Positions 8,933 to 19,499 are shown, numbered from the stretch's first letter. The stretch: 64,000 bases of DNA from Planctomycetota bacterium (GCA_002686945.1 NYYZ01000032.1:55406-119405), one strand, 5' to 3'. A program made the numbers and translations. Notes: generated from the letters alone by a model not told the origin.

Positions 8933-11328
8933 GGAACTGGGTTCCGAGCCAGACCCTGTTGAGCCACGAGGGCCAGCAGGTAACAAGCGGCACCGGCAAG
9001 CAGCACATTGGAGAAGCCCAATTCCATGGAACCGATCGCGGCGATGATCGCTCCAAGCACGGTGCCCGCAGCGTTGATCGCCCAGGCCCATGGGACAAGG
9101 TCCGGGCCGCTCTTGTGCAGCAACGCGATACCGTGAGAAAAGGGAATGCCCAAGACCAGGCCGAAGGGCACCACCACAAGGCCACCCATCATCAGCCGCA
9201 AGCCGCTTGGCAAGTGACCAGCGAAACGCACGATCTCGGGGCCCATTTCATTCCAGGCAACAACGAGCAAAAGCAACGCGGCGGGCACCAGCCAGAAGGG
9301 GGCCCGGGCATGACAGAACCAGCGTCTGCTGATCAAACTGCCGACGCCCGTGGCGATCAGGATCGCAGTCAAGGTGATAGCGATGGAAAAAACCGGATGC
9401 CCGACGATCAGCACCAGTTCCTGCATCAGGGTGACCTCAATAAAAATGAAACCCAGCCCGAGGCTGAGAAAATAGCCCAGTACTGCGAGGCGTGGACCTC
9501 CACTTGCTCGTCTCTTGCCGAGCAAAGGCAACCCCAATAGCAGGACCGACATCACAAGAGCGAAGGCCAACTGGATAAGCATGAATAGCGGGTTGCCCTG
9601 AACCTGGGAAGCGGGCGCATCGATCAGTTCTCTGGCAGAAGCCCAGTCGGTGAAACGCGTGAAATGAAAGAAGAAGGGCCTGTCGTCCCCCACGGGATCA
9701 ATACGAGCGGAAGCGCCGGCTTGGAAAGCTGGCTTGTCCTGAGCAAGTACCAGTTCCTCCACCAGGCCCCCGACACGCTGACCTGGGAAGTAGGAAGCGT
9801 CCATACCCGCATCGGCGAGATAGACCAACAAACGATCCAGCTGCCCACGGGTGAAAGGTTCCCGTCGGCAGAGGATCGCAGCAAAATCCGCCGCATGGAC
9901 CACGGCCACGCAGTCCTCAAAGGCCCCGCTGCCGACCTCTTGCCAGGCGTCGTGCACGGTGCCAAGCAGACGCAACACTTCCACATCCCCCGACAGGCGC
10001 GTCAACTGAACACTGCCACCTTGATTCAAGACGGCGAACATGTCGCGCACCGCGTCACTGGTGTAGAGGAAGTTCTCCGCCAACATGTAGGCCCCAGATG
10101 CGAGAGCGGTCCAGGTGTCGATACCGGACATCTGCAGCAGGTCAAAGCGCTCCTCTTCCCGGATCAGGGCCGCGCGACCTTCCGCGTGCACGAGTTCGAC
10201 TCCGGGCTCATTCAAGAGGTCTTCTGAATACCCTGAATAGACGCTCTCGTGCAAATCGACAATCTGACGGTTGAGTTCCACCGCCTTGATGCGCGTGGCC
10301 CCCCCCTCCAGCGCTCCCCACAAGTCGCAACCACCACCGGCACCGATGATGAACACGCTCTTGGCTCCCAACACGGTTGTGCCCAGGGAATAGAGACTGC
10401 GGCTCAGATTCGCACGACCTTCGGGACTGCCGCTGAAGTCATGCATGAAGGTGCCTGAAGAGGAATCCTGGGCGATGAACAGTTGCTCCTCGGGATACCC
10501 GGTCACCTTTCGCCCGGGCATGAACATGCTGCGCTCTTCAGGCTCCACCTGATAGACATCCACCCGCGAGAGGGCGCTCCAGCGGGAGTAGACCTTTTTC
10601 TCTCCCAGCCGAACCTCCTGGCCGCGCGCCAGGCGGACCTCATTGGACGAAGGAATCGGCAGCAGACGCTCGGCGCTGGGGGTCAAAATGATCAATCCCA
10701 AGAACCCCACCCAGGGAACCAATGCCCGACCGCGAATCACCTGAGAAATGGAATGCGGTCCATAGGCGAGCACCAGGGCCCCAAAGAAAATCGCCGCCGC
10801 GACACAACCAGCGCCGCCCGCGCCCACCCACCACAGAAGCAGGGGACAACTCAATGCCCCCACGGCCGCTCCCAGTAGGTCCGCGCAATAGGCCTTGTGA
10901 ATGCGCGACCCATGCCGAACCAACAACAGCCCAATAACCAAGCCGCCGGTGGCAAAGGGCAGGGCTGCACCCAGGTTGTAGAACAGGAACGGCAGGGCCG
11001 CGCCCATGGTCCCGAAGCGCACATCCGGATCGATGGGAAAGCGCACCATCCACAGGTATGCCAATGGCAGGGAGAGAGCCGACAGCCACAGAAACCTCCG
11101 CAGCCACAGATCCTCGCGGCCTTGGATGCGGGTGCGTAGAGCAAACAACAGGGACCCGGCCGCGCCCAGACCCAGCAGGCCGTTGGACACGATCAGGAAT
11201 CCATAGTGAAAGGCCAGGCGCAGGGCACAGATGCGCGTGACCAGCACCTCCCATAGGAGTGTCGCCGCCGCCGCCAGAGCGAGGATCAGGAAGTCACGCC
11301 GGATCGACGAGGAGTTGACTTGGGTCAT
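8929..11328 (-). CDS. Multi-TM fused spermidine-synthase-like (SAM fold) membrane protein
   Basis: 799 aa; many TM segments and central Rossmann segment KSVFIIGAGGGCDLWGALEGGATRIKAVELNRQIVDLHESV. Confidence 0.75.
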   Translation of the reverse strand: MTQVNSSSIRRDFLILALAAAATLLWEVLVTRICALRLAFHYGFLIVSNGLLGLGAAGSLLFALRTRIQGREDLWLRRFLWLSALSLPLAYLWMVRFPIDPDVRFGTMGAALPFLFYNLGAALPFATGGLVIGLLLVRHGSRIHKAYCADLLGAAVGALSCPLLLWWVGAGGAGCVAAAIFFGALVLAYGPHSISQVIRGRALVPWVGFLGLIILTPSAERLLPIPSSNEVRLARGQEVRLGEKKVYSRWSALSRVDVYQVEPEERSMFMPGRKVTGYPEEQLFIAQDSSSGTFMHDFSGSPEGRANLSRSLYSLGTTVLGAKSVFIIGAGGGCDLWGALEGGATRIKAVELNRQIVDLHESVYSGYSEDLLNEPGVELVHAEGRAALIREEERFDLLQMSGIDTWTALASGAYMLAENFLYTSDAVRDMFAVLNQGGSVQLTRLSGDVEVLRLLGTVHDAWQEVGSGAFEDCVAVVHAADFAAILCRREPFTRGQLDRLLVYLADAGMDASYFPGQRVGGLVEELVLAQDKPAFQAGASARIDPVGDDRPFFFHFTRFTDWASARELIDAPASQVQGNPLFMLIQLAFALVMSVLLLGLPLLGKRRASGGPRLAVLGYFLSLGLGFIFIEVTLMQELVLIVGHPVFSIAITLTAILIATGVGSLISRRWFCHARAPFWLVPAALLLLVVAWNEMGPEIVRFAGHLPSGLRLMMGGLVVVPFGLVLGIPFSHGIALLHKSGPDLVPWAWAINAAGTVLGAIIAAIGSMELGFSNVLLAGAACYLLALVAQQGLARNPVP

Positions 11329-11337
11329 CGATGATTC

Positions 11338-12039
11338 TCAGTTCGATTCCTTGGGGACGCCCACGGCAGGCTCTGATTCTGCAGGCCACCAGGCTGAGGT
11401 CCAAGTGGGGGGCTCTGATTTCCATCGCTGCCAGGCCCCATCCATCCGCCCGTCCAGATAATTGCCGCGCCTGGCCAGAGCTCCTCCTGGGTAATGGTGC
11501 GTCCACGCGCCCTGCTTCATGCCACGCTCATAGAAACCCCCATGGGACAGGCTGCCGTCCGGGTGAAAGTGAGCCCATTCCCCTTGCTTGACCCCCCGCA
11601 AGGCCAATCCTTGGGCACTGACCGTGCCATCTTCGAAAAAGAACGCCATGTTGCTGGGCTCTGGTCCGTGGGTCACGTGCATTTGCAGGGAACCGCTTGG
11701 ATGAAAAGCGCGCCAACGGCCCGCAGGTTCTCCCTCCACCCAGTTTCGCTCTGCACGCATGGTTCCATTTGGCCAATAGAGCCATTCGGGACCATCACGA
11801 AACGCACGGCCATCGGGAGCGTACCGAATAGTCCAACGACGAAGCACGTTTCCCGTGTCCTTGTCCGTTCGCTCAATGACCCGCTGACCCGTAGGAGGCT
11901 CCTGATGCATGGGCGGCGGCGCCCAACGGGTGGTATCCCCGGCGCAGGAAAAGAGCAGAAGCAAAGGCGCGAGCGAACGCACCGCACCCCAGTTCCTGCT
12001 CCTGACAATCAAGCCCAAGACCAGCAGACGGCAACCCAT
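11338..12039 (-). CDS. MORN-repeat/YwqK-like lipoprotein
   Basis: Start MGCRLLVLGL... at 12039 overlaps the stop of the upstream gene; repeats GRAFRDGPEWLYWPNGTMRAERNWVEGEPAGRWRAFHPSGSLQM, GVKQGEWAHFHPDGSLSHGGFYERGMKQGAWTHHYPGG. Confidence 0.75.
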   Translation of the reverse strand: MGCRLLVLGLIVRSRNWGAVRSLAPLLLLFSCAGDTTRWAPPPMHQEPPTGQRVIERTDKDTGNVLRRWTIRYAPDGRAFRDGPEWLYWPNGTMRAERNWVEGEPAGRWRAFHPSGSLQMHVTHGPEPSNMAFFFEDGTVSAQGLALRGVKQGEWAHFHPDGSLSHGGFYERGMKQGAWTHHYPGGALARRGNYLDGRMDGAWQRWKSEPPTWTSAWWPAESEPAVGVPKESN

Positions 12040-14567
12040 CAATGCTCCCGATTCAAGAACATGGCACGCATCAACAAACCTGAAGCCTGCTGAGACCATC
12101 CCCGGTAATGGGGCTGAAAACCAAACAGATGCACCCTGCCCTCCCCATAGGAAGCAGTCACCCAGGCCCCACGACCAGCCACCACCTCCGGATGCTCGAC
12201 CCAACCTGACAGAAGCGTGCGCCGAGGCGCATACACCAGGGGCATCTCCAAGTCTCCTGCTTCGGCAATACGCGCCTCTGTACGTTCCTGCTCGGTCATC
12301 AAGCGGAAGGCCGAACTGGAAGAGAAAAACACCGCCTGACTCGGCTCCAGACCCGCGGTCCAGAAACTCGTCGCGGGAATCCCCCGCAAAATGCTGCCGG
12401 GGCAGGAGAAATCCGTCCCTTCCCGGGTCACATCCACCAGGGGCAAGGCCAGGAGATCGAGGGCCCAGCCCGAAGAAGCTCCGCAGGCCACCAACACCCC
12501 ACCCACGCGCACAAATTCTTCCACGGAGGCCGCGCCCTCGGGATCAAGACCCCCCGCGTAGCGGTCCATCACCGTACCTTGCGCTCGGCCCCCGTCGATC
12601 TGCCGTGCCCGATTGCCAGGCAGCACGAGTACATCGATCATCTCCGCCACACGCCCGGCACGTAGATCTTCGTTGCGCACGGTCACATAGGGGATCGCCC
12701 AGGTATCGAACAGCCAGCGCATCCAACCCTCGGGCTTGAAACCACTCCAGGGAGCGTACAGTCCGATGCGCGGCATCTGATTCAGCACAAGAGGTTCTTC
12801 ATCCGTATTCGCCGACTGTCCGCCGGGCACCAACAAACCTCCACGATCCCCTGCACCCAAGTAGGACACCGTATCGCCAGCCTTCAGTTGCGCAGCGAGC
12901 TGACTCCAGGAGTGACTGTGGGACACAGACATCCAACCCCGGGGGATCCCTGCCAGCCGCGGATCGCCGCTGAACGCACCCTGGGCTTCGACCTGGGTTT
13001 TCACAAGTTCCAGGTTGTCCGGCGCTTCTTCAAAGAATTCCACCCGTCGCACGCCAAGCAACAACGGCAGGGTCCAACCCGCCACGTCGTAGGGCGGATC
13101 TCCCTCAGGATAACGCTGCAATTGCATCAGGTCCTGCAAATGGGCCCCGTAGGGTTGATCCCGACGAACAAGCAAAGTCCCGGCGGGAAACTCGCGCCCG
13201 CTTGCGTGGAACGGCTCCGTGGTTCGATGCACTTCAAGCCCCGAGTCGAGCAGAATACGCACCAAGCGCAAGGCCGCATCGGGATCGGGGGTGTTCTCAG
13301 GCAGAATCCAACCGCGCACACCTTCACCCAGGCCCTCTTCAACCGTACGCAAGGAAGCGGCCAATTGATTGCGGCGCCAAAGGTTGGGCTCACGGCTCAA
13401 ACTGCCCAAGAGGCTCTCCCCAAAGGCCAATTCGTAGCGAATGATGTCCGCCAACCGCCACCAGCCTCCCGGCCAGGGCGCCGGAAAGCGATTCGAAGGC
13501 ACATAGGCGCCCAAACCCCGGGGCGCGCTGAGTTCTTGACGAGGAAGAAAAATCGGCGTGGCCAGATCGCAAGAAGCTGCTTCGGTCAAGAGCCCCACCA
13601 CATTGTGGCGCACAGGCACATTGCGGTTGCCTCCATTCCACCACATGTCATAACTGACCCCGGTAGAAATCCCCGTCAGCCCCTTGACGGTCAAATCAAA
13701 AAGAGTGCGCGTGCCCAGCAGATCAATGCCTGTGATAATGCCCGGATCGAGATTCGGATTGAGGGGGTCTCGAAAAGGCGGCACAAAGAAGCGCTCGCGA
13801 TTCGAACCCTGCTGATGCACATCCCAATAGACTTGGGGGAACCAACGCTTATAGAGTTCCCGAGTCACCAACTGGGTTTCTGGTTGGGTCAGCATGAACC
13901 AGTCCCGGTTGTTGTCGTGACCGGTGTAGAGTTGGTAGAGCCGCAGGAGAGACGAGCTTTCGAACTCCGTGCCCACCGTGCGCCGATACCAGTGCACGAC
14001 CGTGTCGAGGCCATCGGGATTGAGCGTCGGGAAGAGCACTACCAGGCACTTGTCACGGGCGCTCTTCCAGGGCTCGGCTTCGCTGGTAGCCAACAACCAC
14101 GCGAACTCCATGCCGAGTTCGGTCCCCGCCACCTCGGTCGAGTGCATTGAGCAGGAAACCGCCAGAGTCACCGGCGCGTTCTCCACTGCTCTTTGCCTTG
14201 ACTCCTCGTTCCAACCCCGGGGGTCCGCCAGGATTCGATTCAATTGCTGGATTTCATCCAGACGAGCGAGGTTCTCTTCACTGGAGATCACGATCTCCAG
14301 GAAATCCCGGCCCTCTGCGGTGGTCCCCAACTTGCGCAGCATCACATGGGAGCTGTGCTGGGCCAGTTGCTCATGAAATGAGCGGGTCTGGTCCCAGTCA
14401 GCCAGTTCGAAATCCGTGCCCACGGGTCGACCCAGGTGCTCGGCGGGGCTCTTGAGGCCGTCTGCATGAACGGCTGCCTGAGCGAGGGCCTGGGGAGCGC
14501 CTGACAGGGCCGCCAAGAGACCGAGGACAAAGAAACTCGAAGAATGGAGACTGGCGATTGGGGACAT
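12039..14567 (-). CDS. M14-family zinc carboxypeptidase-like secreted peptidase
   Basis: Start MSPIASLHSSSFFVLGLLAALSGAPQALAQ (signal peptide) at 14567; SCSMHSTEVAGTELGMEFAW, FPTLNPDGLDTVVHWY, YWDVHQQG. Confidence 0.85.
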   Translation of the reverse strand: MSPIASLHSSSFFVLGLLAALSGAPQALAQAAVHADGLKSPAEHLGRPVGTDFELADWDQTRSFHEQLAQHSSHVMLRKLGTTAEGRDFLEIVISSEENLARLDEIQQLNRILADPRGWNEESRQRAVENAPVTLAVSCSMHSTEVAGTELGMEFAWLLATSEAEPWKSARDKCLVVLFPTLNPDGLDTVVHWYRRTVGTEFESSSLLRLYQLYTGHDNNRDWFMLTQPETQLVTRELYKRWFPQVYWDVHQQGSNRERFFVPPFRDPLNPNLDPGIITGIDLLGTRTLFDLTVKGLTGISTGVSYDMWWNGGNRNVPVRHNVVGLLTEAASCDLATPIFLPRQELSAPRGLGAYVPSNRFPAPWPGGWWRLADIIRYELAFGESLLGSLSREPNLWRRNQLAASLRTVEEGLGEGVRGWILPENTPDPDAALRLVRILLDSGLEVHRTTEPFHASGREFPAGTLLVRRDQPYGAHLQDLMQLQRYPEGDPPYDVAGWTLPLLLGVRRVEFFEEAPDNLELVKTQVEAQGAFSGDPRLAGIPRGWMSVSHSHSWSQLAAQLKAGDTVSYLGAGDRGGLLVPGGQSANTDEEPLVLNQMPRIGLYAPWSGFKPEGWMRWLFDTWAIPYVTVRNEDLRAGRVAEMIDVLVLPGNRARQIDGGRAQGTVMDRYAGGLDPEGAASVEEFVRVGGVLVACGASSGWALDLLALPLVDVTREGTDFSCPGSILRGIPATSFWTAGLEPSQAVFFSSSSAFRLMTEQERTEARIAEAGDLEMPLVYAPRRTLLSGWVEHPEVVAGRGAWVTASYGEGRVHLFGFQPHYRGWSQQASGLLMRAMFLNREH

Positions 14568-14685
14568 GGGCTCTCTTGGAATCAGACTCGACAGGATGGG
14601 GTGGGAAGAGCCTACAGCACAGGTCCTGCCAAGGGATCCTTCCATCTGGCCCCCCCGCAGACGATGCTTGGGGCCCAGGTATCGG

Positions 14686-16173
14686 ATGACCCCGCCCAAC
14701 GAACAAGCAGACCCTGAAGGCTCCAGCTTCTCAGCTGAGAGCTCTGGCATTCCCGCCGAGGCAGAAGCGCAGACTTCAAGCCCCGGCACCCTCGACGATG
14801 GCAACCAGGCGCCCATGCAGAATCCACCGAGCATGGATTTCTGGCAAGCCATCTACACCCGTCGCTCGATCCGCCGCTTCAAACCCGATCCGGTCCCGCG
14901 CGAACTGATTGACCAGGTCCTGCACGGGGGCATCTGGGCCCCCAGTTCCTGCAACTACCAGATGTGGGATCTGGTGGTCGTGGACGATCCAAAAATCAAT
15001 CAAGAGCTGGCCCAGATCTCGAGCCAGATGGGCAACGCACCGGTCAACATCGTGGTGGCCTATGGTCGCGGCTTCAGTGAAGAGAACTTCGCCAATGTGC
15101 AATCCGCTGCCGCGCTGATCGAGAACATGAGCCTGGCCGCGGGGGTCCTGGGCCTGGGCAGTTTTTGGATCACCCAGGTAGGCGATGCGGATGCTCTACG
15201 GGCCAAAGTGGGCCTGCCCATCGATCGCTGGGTGGTGGCCGTCCTTGCCTTGGGCTATCCCAAGTCCGTGCCCCAAAAGGGACCCAAGCGCCGACCCTTG
15301 TCCCAGGTGACGCACTACAACCACTACGCGGGCAAGCCAATCCCTTCCAGCGCGGATCCCGCTGCATGGGAGCCAGAGTTGCTGACCATCTACCAACGGG
15401 CACGGGTACTCAATGGTCTGCGCCACAACAAACCCCGGGCCTGGGAAGTCCACGCCCTGGATCAGGCTCTGCAAGACCTGCTCCCCCAGAGTGAGGAGGC
15501 CACCGAGCAATGGCTCGATGTTCTGCCCTGCACGGGCATCCTGAGCGACCGCATGGCACGGAAACGAAAGGGAACTGAGTGGTCCGTGGTCGAGCGCTCG
15601 AACGATGTGGCCGCCTGGTGCGCGCGCAGGATCAAGCCCGCTGCCAGTTCCTACCTCTGGCCCGCAACAGGCACGGACCCCACGCCAACAGAAAGCCAGT
15701 TCGACACCCTGACCTGTTTCTTCCGGCTGGAGGGACTGCGCGCAGCAGAACGAAGCGAGTTGATGGCTCAGATGTTCCACTGGCTCAAGCCCGGCGGCCG
15801 CTTGCTGCTTGGCTTTGTCTCCAAGAACTCCTACCACAACTGGACCGAAGGCCTGCGTTCGAAAGGCAAGGGCCCCGGTGGAGTGGAATACGTGCTCTCC
15901 CCCGATCCCAACATCGGTCCCTTTGAAGCCCTGGCCCCCTCTGAGGTCTCGGCTCTGGCCAAGGCAGCTGGTTTCACAACCAAGGGAACCCTCGGCCTGC
16001 AGGCGACCCCGACCGCGGAAGAGCTCACCTTCCGCACACGCAACTTCAATCCGCGCCTGGGCAGCCTGGTGCGCGGGGTGGGATCTGTGCTGCGCCTCTT
16101 GGAATTTCTGCCCGGCTTGAGCAGACACCGAGGTCGCTTCCAGTATCGGCTCTACACGCGGCCCAAGAGTTGA
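14686..16173 (+). CDS. Nitroreductase-family domain fused to a methyltransferase-like domain
   Basis: N-half: FWQAIYTRRSIRRFKPDPVPRELIDQVLHGGIWAPSSCNYQMWDLVVVDD...; C-half: WLDVLPCTGILSDRMARKRKG...FDTLTCFFRLEGLRAAERSELMAQMFHWLKPGGRLLLGFVSK. Start uncertain (14566/14686/14833). Confidence 0.75.
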   Translation: MTPPNEQADPEGSSFSAESSGIPAEAEAQTSSPGTLDDGNQAPMQNPPSMDFWQAIYTRRSIRRFKPDPVPRELIDQVLHGGIWAPSSCNYQMWDLVVVDDPKINQELAQISSQMGNAPVNIVVAYGRGFSEENFANVQSAAALIENMSLAAGVLGLGSFWITQVGDADALRAKVGLPIDRWVVAVLALGYPKSVPQKGPKRRPLSQVTHYNHYAGKPIPSSADPAAWEPELLTIYQRARVLNGLRHNKPRAWEVHALDQALQDLLPQSEEATEQWLDVLPCTGILSDRMARKRKGTEWSVVERSNDVAAWCARRIKPAASSYLWPATGTDPTPTESQFDTLTCFFRLEGLRAAERSELMAQMFHWLKPGGRLLLGFVSKNSYHNWTEGLRSKGKGPGGVEYVLSPDPNIGPFEALAPSEVSALAKAAGFTTKGTLGLQATPTAEELTFRTRNFNPRLGSLVRGVGSVLRLLEFLPGLSRHRGRFQYRLYTRPKS

Positions 16174-16177
16174 GCGC

Positions 16178-16804
16178 TCAAGCGCGCGAGAAGGTCAACC
16201 AACGCTCCTGCCAACTGCGCTTGGAGACTCCCGTGGAAACCAGCTCGTCCTGGTTCAGGACAAAGTCATTGCCCAGGACTTCCAACATGTCCGGGGCCCC
16301 GTAACGGTGAGGCGGGCCTCCTTCTTCCACGGGCTTGTCTGCCGGGAACAAGAGCACAGCCAGATGCCCGCCGGAAACCAGAACCCTTTGAACCAAGGCC
16401 CCCCACGCTGGCCGGGCGCTGGGTTCAAGAGCGCAGAAAAAAGTGTGCTCAAACACCAGGTCGAATTCCTGTTGCCCAGAAAACGCCAGAGCATCGCAGA
16501 TTTCCAGGGACCCCCCTGCCTGCGCAAGTCCCTGACGCAGCTGCGCCCCGGGACTCCCCTCTGCCGCAACCAACTCCACGCAATCCAAGGCGGTCACAGA
16601 CCAACCCGCCGCACAAAGGGCCAGGGCATCGTGCCCATGACCACAGCCGGGGACAAGAGCCCGGGCTCCGGCCCGCGGCGGTGCCAGTTCACCTGCCCGG
16701 ATCCGGGCCTGCAATTCTGGATGGGGCGCCCCCAGATCCCAGGGTGTGTCAGCGGACTCATAGCGCTCGCGCCAGTCTTCCTGGGTCATGCTCATTCTGC
16801 GCAT
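16178..16804 (-). CDS. Thiopurine S-methyltransferase-like SAM methyltransferase
   Basis: WRERYESADTPWDLGAPHPEL...ARALVPGCGHGHDALALCAAGWSVTALD...FDLVFEHTFFCALEPSARPAW. Confidence 0.85.
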   Translation of the reverse strand: MRRMSMTQEDWRERYESADTPWDLGAPHPELQARIRAGELAPPRAGARALVPGCGHGHDALALCAAGWSVTALDCVELVAAEGSPGAQLRQGLAQAGGSLEICDALAFSGQQEFDLVFEHTFFCALEPSARPAWGALVQRVLVSGGHLAVLLFPADKPVEEGGPPHRYGAPDMLEVLGNDFVLNQDELVSTGVSKRSWQERWLTFSRA

Positions 16805-16837
16805 GCTGCCATATTCCCAAGGGCTGGATGCGCGATT

Positions 16838-18529
16838 CTAGTGCTTCGATCGCCTGCCCTTCTTAGTTGGCAGCTTCTTCGCAGCCGCCAACTTGACCGA
16901 AGTCAGAGTCCCGCCGGTCTGCTCTGCCAGATTTTTCCAGTGCGCGGTCACACGCTTCCCCGCATCCACCAGCACCAGATCAAAACTCACCGGCGCAAGG
17001 CGCACCCGCTCCAGGGTCAGCTGCACAAAGAGCCCCAGGTCCCAATGAAATCCTCCAGTGGGCGCCCCATCCGAAAGGATCAGCACACTGTCCAGCTCTC
17101 CCCCAGCCAGAGTCAATTCCAGGGCCTCCCACAAATCTCCCGTACCGGCCAGATGCAGGTCGTCGTAGTACTCTTGAGCGCGCTGCCCCATGCGCCGGTC
17201 AGCGACCTCCGGCTCAGCAGGCCAAGGATGGGGTTGGGCCGCGTAGGGCACCAACTGAAACAGAGTCCCCACGGGCAACACCTTCAAGGTGTTCCGGATG
17301 TACTGATCCAAGGCCTCCTTGCGCGTGCTGCCGGCCTTGAGTTTCTGCTGCACCGACCCGGAGAGGTCAATCAGCAATGCCACACGATCACTGTTCAGGG
17401 GCAGACGCAGACTACCCGCTGCCGCAGTACGCCCCTCTGCCTGGGGCGTTTTGCTGCCCCTTTGTGGTGTCGGCAGGGGCCCAGGTTTCAACTCCCCCAG
17501 CCAGGCCTGCCAAGGACGCGGATCTCCGCGGTAGCGCAAGCCAGAGAGTTCCTGCAGAGCCGCGATCACTTGCTGGCGCAAACGCATGGCTTCCTCAGTC
17601 TTGAGGGCCGCAACCAACAACTCCACCGAACTGCGCCGGGGAAAGCGTCCCAGCAGCGAATAGAGTGCACGCCGCACGAGCACACTGTCGTCCCCTGCTA
17701 AACGCCGGCATCCCTCTTCCAACTGGGAAACGCCAACTCCATTCCTGCCATCTGATTGGCTCTGAGCCACCCACTCCTCCAGAGCCAGGAGCGCCCCCAC
17801 CCTCAGCTCCGGTTTCTTGGACCGAATAGCTGGCAAGGCCAACGACCCCAACTGAGGCGCGTCCACCTGTGCCAGGGCCAACAATGCGCCCCCATTGACC
17901 GCCCCCGATGCCCGCGAGGAGCGGGCCAAGGACGCAAGTCGACTGACCAGCCGATCCGACCCTCCGACAATACAGCCGCGCTGCGCCAGTCGTTCCACCG
18001 AGCGAAGAAGGAGCCTTGTGGTTTCATCATCCCCCGCCCGTAGCCAGGCGGCGAGTTCGTGCGCTTCAAACGGCCCCTGCAACCAACCTGTGGTCTCCGC
18101 CAGACGCCAACGACGCCCCAGGTCCTTCGAGCGCAGCCCATCGCGCCCGGCCCACTTCTTCAACACCCGTTCCGCATCACAATTCCGCAGGGCCAACTGG
18201 GCCGCATCCGCCGCCTCGGCCTGACCATCGTCCAACACCTCCCAAATCAGCTCCCAGGCCTCACGAGTGCCCAGCTTGCTCAACTTGCGCACGGCGCTGG
18301 CCCGGGCCGAAGGGCTGGGATTCGACAGTTGGCTCTTGGCCTCTTTGAAAAAGGCGCGCTGCTCACGCAGGCTGGGTTCCTGGGCACGAAGACCTGGCAG
18401 AAAAAAGAGAGCCAACCCCAGGGCGAGAGCCCCGCCCCACAAACCTCGATCCGCAATCTTCACAACTCGAGAACGCACCCAAGGCCCCCCGGGTTTCACC
18501 CCAAGTCTGTAGGCTTGGGACTCACCCAA
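16838..18529 (-). CDS. HEAT-repeat plus VWA-like domain secreted protein (start uncertain)
   Basis: 563 aa; signal-like WGGALALGLALFFLPGLRAQE, HEAT-like helices, DRVALLIDLSGSVQQKLKAGSTRKEALDQYI...LDSVLILSDGAPTGGFHW (MIDAS-like DxSxS). A GTG inside the ORF (VKIADRG...) is a likely alternative start. Confidence 0.75.
   Translation of the reverse strand: MGESQAYRLGVKPGGPWVRSRVVKIADRGLWGGALALGLALFFLPGLRAQEPSLREQRAFFKEAKSQLSNPSPSARASAVRKLSKLGTREAWELIWEVLDDGQAEAADAAQLALRNCDAERVLKKWAGRDGLRSKDLGRRWRLAETTGWLQGPFEAHELAAWLRAGDDETTRLLLRSVERLAQRGCIVGGSDRLVSRLASLARSSRASGAVNGGALLALAQVDAPQLGSLALPAIRSKKPELRVGALLALEEWVAQSQSDGRNGVGVSQLEEGCRRLAGDDSVLVRRALYSLLGRFPRRSSVELLVAALKTEEAMRLRQQVIAALQELSGLRYRGDPRPWQAWLGELKPGPLPTPQRGSKTPQAEGRTAAAGSLRLPLNSDRVALLIDLSGSVQQKLKAGSTRKEALDQYIRNTLKVLPVGTLFQLVPYAAQPHPWPAEPEVADRRMGQRAQEYYDDLHLAGTGDLWEALELTLAGGELDSVLILSDGAPTGGFHWDLGLFVQLTLERVRLAPVSFDLVLVDAGKRVTAHWKNLAEQTGGTLTSVKLAAAKKLPTKKGRRSKH
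18371..18500. repeat. Direct repeat copy A, 5' region of the HEAT/VWA gene
   Basis: Core acaaacctcgatccgcaatcttcacaactcgagaacgcacccaa at 18439-18482; gapless match to 19500-19629 at offset 1129. Confidence 0.9.
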
Positions 18530-18540
18530 CGACCATTCCC

Positions 18541-19482
18541 ATGGACCTGCGCATCACCCCCTTCCTCGCCCTCGCGCTCTTGAGCGCCGCGCCCCTCGCG
18601 ACCACAGCGAAGCAGGTCCCACTCAAGGTCTTCATCCTCGCCGGGCAGTCCAACATGGTCGGGGCCGGTGAAGTCAAGGCCAACCCCGACCGCAACGGCG
18701 GCCAGGGGACCCTCGAGCACCTGGTGAAGTCGAACTCGAAGAGCAAGAAATACAACCACCTCGTCGACGGAAACGGCGACTGGGTCGTGCGCGACGATGT
18801 GTGGATCTCCTACTTCGAGCGCGGAGGGCTGCTGTCGGTGGGCTACGGCGGGGACGAGGGCAAGATAGGACCCGAGTTGGGCTTCGGACATGTGGTCGGC
18901 GAGTTCTTCGACGAGCCCGTGCTGCTGATCAAAGTCGCCTGGGGAGGAAAAAGCGTCGGCAAGGAATTCCGGCCGCCGAGCGCGGGGGGAGAGGTCGGCG
19001 AGGCCTACACGGCCCTGTTCGCCCAGGTCCGCGAGGTCCTTGATGACCTCGACGGGCGCTTCCCCGACCTCAAACACGATGGCTACGAGATGCTGGGCAT
19101 CGGCTGGCACCAGGGCTGGAACGACCGGGTCAACCAGGCCTTCAACGACGCCTATGAGCACAACCTCTCCTGCTTCATCCGCGACGCGCGCAAGGAGCTT
19201 GACACCCCCGACCTACCCTTCGTGATTGCCGAAACCGGCATGAGCGGACACGAGGAGCGCCACCCCCGGGCCCTCTCGCTCATGAAGGCCCAGGCCGCCG
19301 TCGCACAGCGCGAGGAGTTCCGCGGCAACGTGGCCTTTGTCGGAACCAAGGACTTCTATCGTCCCAAGGAGGTCTCGCCCTCGGGCCAGGCCTACCACTG
19401 GAACAACAACGCCGAGACCTACTACCTGATCGGCGAAGGCATGGGACAGGCGATGCTCAAGTTGTTGGAATCGGAACAGTGA
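18541..19482 (+). CDS. SASA-domain (sialate O-acetylesterase-like) carbohydrate esterase
   Basis: 313 aa; LKVFILAGQSNMVGAGEV, VLLIKVAWGGKSVG, GIGWHQGWNDRVN; signal peptide. Confidence 0.88.
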   Translation: MDLRITPFLALALLSAAPLATTAKQVPLKVFILAGQSNMVGAGEVKANPDRNGGQGTLEHLVKSNSKSKKYNHLVDGNGDWVVRDDVWISYFERGGLLSVGYGGDEGKIGPELGFGHVVGEFFDEPVLLIKVAWGGKSVGKEFRPPSAGGEVGEAYTALFAQVREVLDDLDGRFPDLKHDGYEMLGIGWHQGWNDRVNQAFNDAYEHNLSCFIRDARKELDTPDLPFVIAETGMSGHEERHPRALSLMKAQAAVAQREEFRGNVAFVGTKDFYRPKEVSPSGQAYHWNNNAETYYLIGEGMGQAMLKLLESEQ

Positions 19483-19499
19483 CACGCCGGCCTCCTGGT

